Shown piece after piece: positions 1-5,891 of a stretch of DNA of 7,021 nt. Position 1 is the stretch's first letter, and every line of letters starts with the position of its first letter. A model generated the notes under the pieces. The model ran no database searches and was not told where the DNA came from. It worked only from the letters and a program-made list of their open reading frames with translations. This DNA is from Oligoflexia bacterium (GTDB lineage Bacteria > Bdellovibrionota > UBA1018). The stretch covers positions 1 through 7,021 of the forward strand of contig CAIYTD010000222.1 in assembly GCA_903928955.1 (NCBI GenBank). The letters are read 5' to 3'. A program made the position numbers and the translations under genes.

Positions 1-63
1 CCCCCCCCCTCTTTTTTTTAGCTTACTTGAGTCGAGTCAAAATTTCTTACTTTTTTATATCGG
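1..63. other. Left-edge non-coding stretch with homopolymer runs
   Basis: The window opens with nine C, then TC-T and a run of eight T (11-19 region), followed by AT-rich sequence with a short tandem pair GAGTC-GAGTC at about 30-39. No open frame with a recognisable product is seen. The poly-C/poly-T edge may be a true low-complexity tract or a contig-end or assembly artefact; the sequence alone cannot decide. Confidence 0.4.
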
Positions 64-92
64 TTGACATTAGTTGACTACTATTGTACGAA
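64..92 (+). promoter_or_regulatory. Candidate sigma70 promoter for the rnc-era-der operon
   Basis: A perfect -35 hexamer TTGACA lies at 64-69. A 17-nt spacer places the -10 at 87-92 (TACGAA), which is a poor match to TATAAT. A second near-copy, GTTGACT, starts 10 nt downstream of the first GTTGAC (63 and 73). The -35 is strong and the -10 weak, so this is a plausible but unproven promoter. It is the only candidate upstream of rnc inside the window, and a further upstream promoter cannot be excluded. Confidence 0.4.
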
Positions 93-100
93 AGATTCCT

Positions 101-106
101 GAGGAG
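101..106 (+). promoter_or_regulatory. Ribosome binding site that decides the rnc start
   Basis: GAGGAG at 101-106 lies 11 nt before ATG 118. A GTG at 106 is in frame and would add four residues (MLYK), but it overlaps this site and has no Shine-Dalgarno sequence of its own. The ATG at 118 is therefore the better start. The spacing is slightly long. Confidence 0.6.
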
Positions 107-117
107 TGCTCTATAAA

Positions 118-813
118 ATGTCTTTGGACCGTCTACAGGGGCGACTTGGCTATACATTTGGAGATCGAAGAATTTTATTGCAATCTCTTACCCATAAATC
201 TTTCGGACACGAATTTTTCCAAGAAAAGCCGATTGCACTCAGAGATAATGAACGCCTGGAGTTTCTGGGTGATGCAATTTTAGATGTCATTATTTCAGAT
301 ATTTTATTAGAAGCTTTTCCCAATGCTAATGAAGGACAACTTTCGAAAATGCGTGCTGCAGTCGTCAATGAAAAAACACTGGCTCAAATCGCTCGTGTTC
401 TTGAGCTTCAAGAGTCTATTCAATTAGGCAAGGGGGAAGCTCAAACGGGAGGAAATGAAAAATCCTCCATTTTATCCAGTACCTTTGAAGCTTTGATAGC
501 TGCTGTTTACCTAGATGGGGGATTTAACGCAGTTTATCCTGTGGTCAGACATATTTTTGCACCTCTTTTTGCAGAAGAACCTGAATTAATGGCGTTTTAT
601 GATCATAAAACGCAACTTCAGGAAATTCTTCAAGCAAGATGGAAAATAACACCCACCTATCACATGATTGAAGCAAAAGGACCAGATCACGCTAAAGTCT
701 TTGATATTGAGGTCCGTATCAATGGAAAGTCTCTTGCAGCAGCTTCCGGATCCTCCAAAAAAGAGGCAGAGCAAAATGCTGCTCGTGCCGCCATTTTAAC
801 AGTAGGTTTATAA
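118..813 (+). CDS. rnc: Ribonuclease III
   Basis: Double-strand-specific endoribonuclease that cuts the stems of rRNA precursors and some mRNAs in the cytoplasm. The 231-residue product has the usual two-domain layout and family length (E. coli about 226). The N-terminal RNase III domain (about 1-150) contains the signature NERLEFLGD at 44-52, with metal ligands E48 and D52, an EGQLSKMRA segment at 72-80, and E124 in the second catalytic helix. The C-terminal double-stranded RNA-binding domain (about 162-229) has TQLQEILQ at 165-172 and the terminal helix KKEAEQNAA at 214-222. One oddity: the position equal to E. coli Asp114 is Ser121 (ILSSTFEAL rather than ILADTVEAL), so one of four classical acidic ligands is missing. 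The key glutamate is retained, so activity is likely. It is the first gene of an apparent operon; era begins 7 nt downstream. An in-frame GTG at 106 is a less likely start. Confidence 0.96.
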   Translation: MSLDRLQGRLGYTFGDRRILLQSLTHKSFGHEFFQEKPIALRDNERLEFLGDAILDVIISDILLEAFPNANEGQLSKMRAAVVNEKTLAQIARVLELQESIQLGKGEAQTGGNEKSSILSSTFEALIAAVYLDGGFNAVYPVVRHIFAPLFAEEPELMAFYDHKTQLQEILQARWKITPTYHMIEAKGPDHAKVFDIEVRINGKSLAAASGSSKKEAEQNAARAAILTVGL

Positions 814-820
814 ATTTTAT

Positions 821-1756
821 ATGTTTAAATCAGGTTATATTGCCATTATTGGCCGACCCAATGCAGGAAAATCAACTTTGCTGAATTCTATTGTTGATAC
901 AGAATTATCCATAGTGACACCTAAGGCACAAACAACCCGAGATCAAGTTCAAGGAATTCTAACGGAGCCGGAAGGACAAATTGTTTTTATCGACACGCCT
1001 GGGATTCATCAAGCAAGAATGGGTGGAATCAATGAACACATGGTCAGCGAGGCAAAAGGCGCCTTAGATGCACCTGACTTAATTTGGTACTTGATTGATC
1101 CTTCTTCAAAATTAGCACATGAAACTGCAGTCATAGATCTCCTAGAAAAAGCACCTCGTACTCCTCTTATTCTCCTCATCAATAAAATAGATGAAGTTGA
1201 AAAAAGAAAATGGGCACTTCAAGTTGATGAACTTGAAAAAAATGTCCGAGAAGCATTAATTGAGCGTGGAATTCTATTTCAAGCAACTCGAAGAATTTCT
1301 GCACGAAAAAAAGAAGGAACACTTTCTCTTTTAAAAGAGAGTTGGAATTTTATCCCTGTAGGACAAGCGTTTTATCCTGATTCAGAGCAGGTTTCAGATC
1401 GTCCTACAAAATTTTTTGTTGCGGAAAAAATTCGGGAAAGACTTTTTTATCTTCTAGGTGATGAGCTACCTTACTCTTGTGCAGTCGAAATAGAATCGTT
1501 CAATGAAACTTCTCAACCCATTCGAATCGAAGCTACTATTTATGTAGAACGAGAATCTCAAAAAGGTATTGTGATTGGAAACCAAGGTTCTAAGATTAAA
1601 GAAATTGGGCAGGGAGCTCGACAGGAAATTGAAAAATTTCTTGGAGAAAAAATATTTTTAGGCCTTAAAGTTAAGCTTCTGCGTCAATGGACACAAAATA
1701 AAGAAGGCCTACAAAAAGCAGGATACCATGCTTCTTCTAAAAGGAGATCCGGATGA
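821..1756 (+). CDS. era: GTPase Era
   Basis: Ras-like GTPase with a KH RNA-binding domain. Era binds the 3' end of 16S rRNA and is needed for 30S maturation, acting in the cytoplasm and at the membrane. The 311-residue product is close to the family length (E. coli 301). The G motifs are in order: P-loop GRPNAGKST 11-19, switch TTR 38-40, DTPG 58-61, NKID 121-124 and SA 160-161. The linker signature YPDSEQVSD (185-193) and ELPYS (215-219) lead into the KH domain, whose GxxG loop is G253-N-Q-G256 followed by SKIKEIG. The C-terminus has the family W...L...GY ending, then a short basic tail (SSKRRSG) whose codons carry the ribosome binding site of der. No good Shine-Dalgarno precedes ATG 821; the 7-nt gap to rnc suggests translational coupling. 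The last four bases (ATGA) overlap the der start. Confidence 0.97.
   Translation: MFKSGYIAIIGRPNAGKSTLLNSIVDTELSIVTPKAQTTRDQVQGILTEPEGQIVFIDTPGIHQARMGGINEHMVSEAKGALDAPDLIWYLIDPSSKLAHETAVIDLLEKAPRTPLILLINKIDEVEKRKWALQVDELEKNVREALIERGILFQATRRISARKKEGTLSLLKESWNFIPVGQAFYPDSEQVSDRPTKFFVAEKIRERLFYLLGDELPYSCAVEIESFNETSQPIRIEATIYVERESQKGIVIGNQGSKIKEIGQGARQEIEKFLGEKIFLGLKVKLLRQWTQNKEGLQKAGYHASSKRRSG
1741..1746 (+). promoter_or_regulatory. Strong ribosome binding site for der inside era
   Basis: AAGGAG lies 6 nt before ATG 1753, the best Shine-Dalgarno match in the window. It sits in the last codons of era (Lys-Arg-Arg of the basic tail). This fixes the der start and shows that era stop and der start are arranged for coupled or efficient re-initiation. 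Confidence 0.8.
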
Positions 1757-3120
1757 CTCAGGTCCCTCGTAGAATTGTTATTATAGGCCGTCCAAATGTC
1801 GGTAAAAGTACTTTATTTAATCGCTTAATCGGTCGTAAAAAAGCATTAGTTCATGATTTACCAGGTGTAACCCGTGATCGGATGGAAGGATCCACAGAGT
1901 GGTGGGTTCAGGGTAAATCTTTTCCAGTGCAGTTAATCGATACAGGTGGACTAGGTGGAGATCAATTTTCAAATGAAATTCAGAAACAAGTCCATCTTGC
2001 TCTCGAGAATGCCGATTTAATTCTTTTTCTTTTTGACTCTCAATCGGGTTTAACGCCCTTGGATGAGGAGCTTTTTAGAGAAATAAGTCGCTCTGGACTT
2101 ACTCAAACGATTCCATTTATTGGGGTGGTGAATAAAGTGGATGCAGAGTGTCATGAAGCTCGCATTGCTGATTTTTTTTCGCTTGGACTAGATACTGTAT
2201 TGACACTTTCGGCTGAACACGGCCGAGGAATCGATGACCTTCAAGCTGCTATTGCAGAAATCCTACCTCCCTTAGAAGAAGATCTGATTCCGGAATCCAC
2301 CGAGAAGGATCATCCCAAATTTCCTCATATTGCGGTAGTAGGAAGACCCAACGTGGGAAAAAGTACTTTATTTAATGCCATTTTGGGTGAAAACAGAATG
2401 ATTACCAGCCCAATTGCAGGAACAACGGTAGATGCTGTGGATTCTTTAGCCACTTTAAATGGAAAATCTTTTCTTTTTATGGATACTGCTGGAATTCGCA
2501 GAAAAAGTAAAACTGAGCAGGGGATAGAAGTACTCTCGGTAGTTCAAACCCGAAAGGCTCTTGAGCGAGCGGATATCGCAGTATTAGTTTTAGATGGAGA
2601 GAAAGGAATTACAGATCAAGATGAAAAAATTGGAGGATTGATAGAAGAAGTAGGGTGTTCTGTCATTCTTGTTGTTAATAAGTGGGATACTCAAAGTAAA
2701 AATATTCAGTTTACTTCTGAGCTTGCAGCAAAGCGAATCAGGAAGCAGATGGCTTATCTCAAATACGCTCCTATTCTTTTTGTAAGTGCCTTAAAAAAGC
2801 AAGGAATCGATTCACTCGGTGAACTATTTGAAGAAATTTATCATCAACGTCAACTTAAGATTCCTACTCACGAATTTACAGAATGGATAAGAGAAGAAGC
2901 GACGATTCATAACCCGATGAATGCTAAATTTTTTCTTTGCCATCAATCAGGCCGAAACCCTCCGACATTTTTATGTCATGTCAATGACCCTGATAAAATT
3001 CATTTCAGTCTGAAGCGGCACCTTGTCAATGCAATGCGAACTCGATGGGGATACATGGGGAGTCCCGTGCGGCTCAATTTTGTAGAAGGGAAAAATCGCA
3101 AAGCTTCACCACGTAAATAA
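1753..3120 (+). CDS. der: Ribosome biogenesis GTPase Der (EngA)
   Basis: Essential tandem GTPase that binds the 50S subunit and assists its late assembly. The 455 residues show both G domains and the C-terminal KH-like domain. G domain 1 has GRPNVGKST 12-20, GVTRDR 38-43, DTGG 63-66, NKVD 127-130 and SAEHGRG 153-159. An acidic linker (about 172-187) leads to G domain 2 with GRPNVGKST 197-205, GTT 223-225, DTAG 244-247, NKWD 309-312 and SAL 345-347. The C-terminal domain (about 365-455) carries the typical NPPTF...VNDP...IHFS..R segment and the FG/WG-G-P-RL ending. It overlaps the era stop by 4 nt and is the third gene of the rnc-era-der run. In E. coli der lies beside yfgM and bamB; here those genes follow after one inverted gene. 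The 3' end overlaps the convergent barrel gene by 15 bp. Confidence 0.97.
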   Translation: MTQVPRRIVIIGRPNVGKSTLFNRLIGRKKALVHDLPGVTRDRMEGSTEWWVQGKSFPVQLIDTGGLGGDQFSNEIQKQVHLALENADLILFLFDSQSGLTPLDEELFREISRSGLTQTIPFIGVVNKVDAECHEARIADFFSLGLDTVLTLSAEHGRGIDDLQAAIAEILPPLEEDLIPESTEKDHPKFPHIAVVGRPNVGKSTLFNAILGENRMITSPIAGTTVDAVDSLATLNGKSFLFMDTAGIRRKSKTEQGIEVLSVVQTRKALERADIAVLVLDGEKGITDQDEKIGGLIEEVGCSVILVVNKWDTQSKNIQFTSELAAKRIRKQMAYLKYAPILFVSALKKQGIDSLGELFEEIYHQRQLKIPTHEFTEWIREEATIHNPMNAKFFLCHQSGRNPPTFLCHVNDPDKIHFSLKRHLVNAMRTRWGYMGSPVRLNFVEGKNRKASPRK

Positions 3121-3885
3121 AAAATTTCCCGAAAAAGTGTAAAAATTACCAGTTAAATTAGGAAGGTTAACGGTTTGAAAGTTCGTGGTATAAGCATCTA
3201 CATAAGGTACAAGATGTGCTTTTCCTTCGATTTCAAAATAAATCTTTCTAGGAGTAATTGCAAACTCAAGTCCTGCTCCAAAACTAATTCCCAGGCTATT
3301 GGATACATCTTGCGTTTGTTGAGCAATGGAATTTTCAGTTTTAGAGAATCCTCCAGCCCCTAACAAAATATAGGGATTTGCGAAACTGACTGCAGCGCTG
3401 AGGTTTTTGGTATTAAAATAATATTTTACATCAACACCTATTCTCAAAACATTCACAGACACATATCCTAAGCTTTGAGCAGTCGTATTATAGTAATGAC
3501 TGACAGTAAAAAAACCGAGATCTATTGCTAAATTGAAATCGAACCAATAATGAAGTTTAAAATCAATGAGAGGAAACCCACCTTGCCATAAAGCACCTCT
3601 ATATCCATCTACAAACTCAAAGCCTAAGCCCAGACTCACTCCAAAAAATCTACCATATTGAAAAAAGCGAGTGTCCGCTTCTTCATCAGGTGCCTCATTA
3701 AACTCTCCATATTCAGTAAAAGGAGTTCCTGCATAATCATCTTCTTCTGGCTTATAAATTTTTGGTTCAGAAGACTTTCCAGATTCGTTAGCAGGTTCTC
3801 TAGTAGGAACTGCTAACGCGACTTCACTACCTAAAATTCCTACCATGCAAAGGAGAAGTTGAGTTTGAGAAAAAAATTTGTGCAT
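3106..3885 (-). CDS. Outer-membrane beta-barrel protein, function unknown
   Basis: The 259-residue product begins with a clear Sec signal peptide: MHK, a hydrophobic core from about 10 to 24, and a likely signal peptidase I site after ALA (A25). The next about 50 residues are a polar, acidic, Pro/Glu/Asp-rich linker (about 26-72) with no obvious fold. From about residue 76 to the end the sequence alternates hydrophobic and polar residues, with many Tyr, Phe and Gly in repeated strand-like segments, and it ends in ...GNFLFTW. That ending has the alternating pattern and terminal aromatic residue of BAM-recognised barrels. The barrel part is about 185 residues, consistent with eight strands, though I counted strands only by eye. 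I recognise no specific function; it resembles generic outer-membrane beta-barrel domain proteins of Bdellovibrio/myxobacteria type. ATG 3885 is the earliest start because an in-frame TAA lies 6 nt upstream. The only Shine-Dalgarno-like sequence (TAAGG) abuts the ATG, so initiation may be weak. Confidence 0.8.
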   Translation of the reverse strand: MHKFFSQTQLLLCMVGILGSEVALAVPTREPANESGKSSEPKIYKPEEDDYAGTPFTEYGEFNEAPDEEADTRFFQYGRFFGVSLGLGFEFVDGYRGALWQGGFPLIDFKLHYWFDFNLAIDLGFFTVSHYYNTTAQSLGYVSVNVLRIGVDVKYYFNTKNLSAAVSFANPYILLGAGGFSKTENSIAQQTQDVSNSLGISFGAGLEFAITPRKIYFEIEGKAHLVPYVDAYTTNFQTVNLPNLTGNFYTFSGNFLFTW

Positions 3886-4020
3886 CCTTAATTACGCAAT
3901 GCGTTAAATTTCAAAATTTGCTTCACTTTCTTATTTTAGGTTAACTGGTCGTTGTTTGTTTGACAATCCTAGGTCTAAAAAACCTTTGTGATAGAACTCA
4001 GGATATGCGAGATAGTGAAG
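3886..4020. promoter_or_regulatory. Divergent promoter region between barrel gene and TPR gene
   Basis: This 135-bp AT-rich spacer separates two diverging genes. On the plus strand TTGACA lies at 3960-3965, and an extended -10-like TG-A-TAGAAC lies at 3989-3997. The distance between them is too long for one standard promoter, so the extended -10 would have to work alone. On the minus strand TTGTCA (3966-3961) overlaps the same -35 bases, and a TAAAAT -10-like hexamer lies at 3938-3933, 22 nt away. An 11-bp imperfect palindrome ACGCA-A-TGCGT lies at 3894-3904, just upstream of the barrel start. Promoter function is expected from gene orientation; the exact elements are tentative. Confidence 0.4.
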
Positions 4021-4713
4021 ATGGCTTCCCCTTTTTCAAAATCTCTTAAGCGACCCGATCATTTTATGAAATGGTTTTCTAAGTTTTTTAGTGAATTATC
4101 TATTCACTCTAAAGGACTGATCCTCGGTCTAGTAGTCATTTTAGCGGCGGGTGGATTCATTGGTTTTTTTATGAACCGTTCAGAAATTCAGTCTCATTTA
4201 GCAAGTAATGCATTCTTCTTAGCTCAAAAAACATTAAACAGTGAGATGAAAGGCATTACTACTAAGAAATTAGACGTGGATACGCAATTTAGTGAAGGAG
4301 TAAAGCAATTAAAAGAGATTGATCAACTCTTTAGCTCGACTCGAGCTGCACTCGAAACTCGTTTAAAATTAGGAGCTTTATACTACAATCATGGAGAATT
4401 TTCAAAAGCTCTTCCTTGGTACGAAAAGGCAGTTCAAACTGCATCAGGATTTGATCAAGCAGTGGCTTTATTGTCGGTAGGTTACACCTATGAAAATCTA
4501 GGTCAGCCTAATGAGGCTATAAAAAATTTCCAAAAAGCTTTGAATTTGGGAGAACTAGGACTTAAGGGAGATCTCCTGATGGGAATTACACGAAGCTATG
4601 AAGCTCTTCATGATTCTGCGAAAGCTCGGAGTACCTATGACAAAATCCTTACAGAGTTGCCCAATACAGAATATTCAAAATCAGCCGATGTATTTAAAAG
4701 TCAACTTGAGTAA
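4021..4713 (+). CDS. YfgM-like inner-membrane TPR protein
   Basis: The 230-residue product has a basic N-terminal cytoplasmic segment, one hydrophobic transmembrane helix (about 32-51) and a C-terminal domain, probably periplasmic, with TPR-like repeats at about 109-140, 146-178 and 181-214. The second repeat is the clearest (SVGYTYENLGQPNEAIKNFQ). This is the architecture of E. coli YfgM, an ancillary subunit of the SecYEG translocon that works with PpiD and is encoded directly before bamB. The same gene order here supports that assignment more than residue identity does. I therefore give no gene symbol. The start is uncertain: an in-frame GTG at 3988 would add 11 residues but has no ribosome binding site, and it lies in the putative -10 region. 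ATG 4021 has only a weak GAGA 8 nt upstream, and GTG 4015 is also possible. It overlaps the next gene. Confidence 0.8.
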   Translation: MASPFSKSLKRPDHFMKWFSKFFSELSIHSKGLILGLVVILAAGGFIGFFMNRSEIQSHLASNAFFLAQKTLNSEMKGITTKKLDVDTQFSEGVKQLKEIDQLFSSTRAALETRLKLGALYYNHGEFSKALPWYEKAVQTASGFDQAVALLSVGYTYENLGQPNEAIKNFQKALNLGELGLKGDLLMGITRSYEALHDSAKARSTYDKILTELPNTEYSKSADVFKSQLE

Positions 4714-5887
4714 AATTTTTCGTTTTCAGAATATTCTTTTTTTATTCCTCTTTATTGGCTGCAGCAGCTCTCAAATTCACTCTGATCTGAGTAATGATTC
4801 AAAAATTTTAGTTCGCAGATGGACACTACCGACACATGGTCCTTTTGAAGCAGGCGATCATGGTACAGAGTATTCAAACCCCGTCATCTTTGAAAATACT
4901 CTTGTATTCGGAAATCGGAGTAGGGGTCTGGTTTCTATCTACCCCAGTATCAACCAACAGCGATGGCAACTTCCTATTCGTGGTGGAGTCGTCAGCGAGC
5001 TGATCATCAATAGTGGTTCAGTCTATTTCGGAGGTGGGGATGGCTACCTCTACTCTGTCAACCTAGAAAATGGCCAAATCAATTGGCGATATGAAATCCG
5101 CAACCCAATAGTATCGCGACCTACAGTCAGCGGTAAACGCGTATTTGTGACTACTTCAGATGATACAGTCTATGCATTAGATGCAGGTACTGGTAAATGG
5201 CTTTGGCATTACCGCCGCCGATCTTTGCAAACTGCTACTATCTATGGGGCATCCTCTCCCTTGGTAGATGGAAACGAAGTTATCGCTGGCCTGAGCGATG
5301 GGTTTCTAGTTGCACTTTCAGTGGAAGAGGGTCAGCTCAAATGGGAGAAAAAAATAAACATTGCGAATAAATTTAATGATGTAGATGCTCACCCGGTTTT
5401 AGAGAAAGGAATTATTTACATTCCTTCCTATGATGGTGCGTTGTATGCGCTTAAGCGACAAGGGGGAGATATTTTATGGCGATTTGACGCTGGAGGGAGC
5501 AAAGATGTTGTTTTAGATGATCAAAGCCTCTTTCTGCCTTCCTCGAACGGTACTATTTACTCACTTCAAAAAAATAATGGTAAAATTCTTTGGAAATTTG
5601 AACTGGACCATGGCACTCCCACTCAGATTATTTTGACAGATAAATATGTTATTGTAGGCTCTAGCTTTCAATATCTATACGCCATTGATCGCAATACAGG
5701 GAAAGGAGTCTATCGATTTAACGCAGGCTATGGAAGCGGCTTCGCTGGATCTCCAGGATTCGATCCCATGCATCAAAATATCTACTTTTTCTCAGGAGCT
5801 GGAAACCTTTATGCCTTCTCTTTGAGGCAACCTTTTAGAAAAAATCGAGTACATGGAGCTACTGATCCCTATACATTCGATTTTTAA
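4688..5887 (+). CDS. bamB: BamB-like outer-membrane assembly lipoprotein
   Basis: PQQ-repeat beta-propeller lipoprotein, the scaffold subunit that binds BamA in the outer-membrane protein assembly complex. The product is 399 residues from ATG 4688 (E. coli BamB 392). The N-terminus is a lipoprotein signal: basic segment, hydrophobic LFLFLFIG and Cys25 followed by SSS, with no Asp at +2, consistent with sorting to the outer membrane by the E. coli rule. Eight propeller repeats of the type YxYALxxxxGxxxW are visible near residues 80, 120, 161, 206, 251, 289, 329 and 373. The DVDAHP segment (231-236) aligns with the DVDTTP of E. coli BamB, whose surrounding loops contact BamA. The gene overlaps the TPR gene by 26 nt. 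A TTG at 4706 (MSKIF...) gives a more usual signal length and an 8-nt overlap. The frame is also open upstream to ATG 4598, but that would place 30 polar residues before the signal. No start has a good Shine-Dalgarno, so coupling is likely. Confidence 0.88.
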   Translation: MYLKVNLSKIFRFQNILFLFLFIGCSSSQIHSDLSNDSKILVRRWTLPTHGPFEAGDHGTEYSNPVIFENTLVFGNRSRGLVSIYPSINQQRWQLPIRGGVVSELIINSGSVYFGGGDGYLYSVNLENGQINWRYEIRNPIVSRPTVSGKRVFVTTSDDTVYALDAGTGKWLWHYRRRSLQTATIYGASSPLVDGNEVIAGLSDGFLVALSVEEGQLKWEKKINIANKFNDVDAHPVLEKGIIYIPSYDGALYALKRQGGDILWRFDAGGSKDVVLDDQSLFLPSSNGTIYSLQKNNGKILWKFELDHGTPTQIILTDKYVIVGSSFQYLYAIDRNTGKGVYRFNAGYGSGFAGSPGFDPMHQNIYFFSGAGNLYAFSLRQPFRKNRVHGATDPYTFDF

Positions 5888-5891
5888 GCCC

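Noticed and set aside
74..283. Overlapping 69-codon frame at the start of rnc
   Set aside because: It lies in another frame of a clearly conserved RNase III gene, its translation has no recognisable features, and it lacks a ribosome binding site.
150..774. Minus-strand frames inside rnc (150-368 and 586-774)
   Set aside because: They are antisense to conserved RNase III coding sequence, with no family match or start signals.
1753..2400. Internal duplication in der (two GRPNVGKST motifs with similar DNA) as a repeat or recombination artefact
   Set aside because: Tandem GTPase domains are the defining feature of the Der/EngA family, so the repeat is expected.
3175..3363. 62-codon plus-strand frame inside the barrel gene
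   Set aside because: It is antisense to the signal-peptide barrel gene, whose full-length, family-like features explain the region better.
3894..3904. Palindrome ACGCA-A-TGCGT as an operator upstream of the barrel gene
   Set aside because: Arms of five bases are short enough to occur by chance, there is no second copy, and no regulator gene lies nearby. It is mentioned only as part of the intergenic region.
3988..4020. GTG 3988 as the start of the TPR protein
   Set aside because: No ribosome binding site precedes it, the added residues are not typical of the family, and the GTG overlaps a possible extended -10 element. ATG 4021 is preferred, though not proven.
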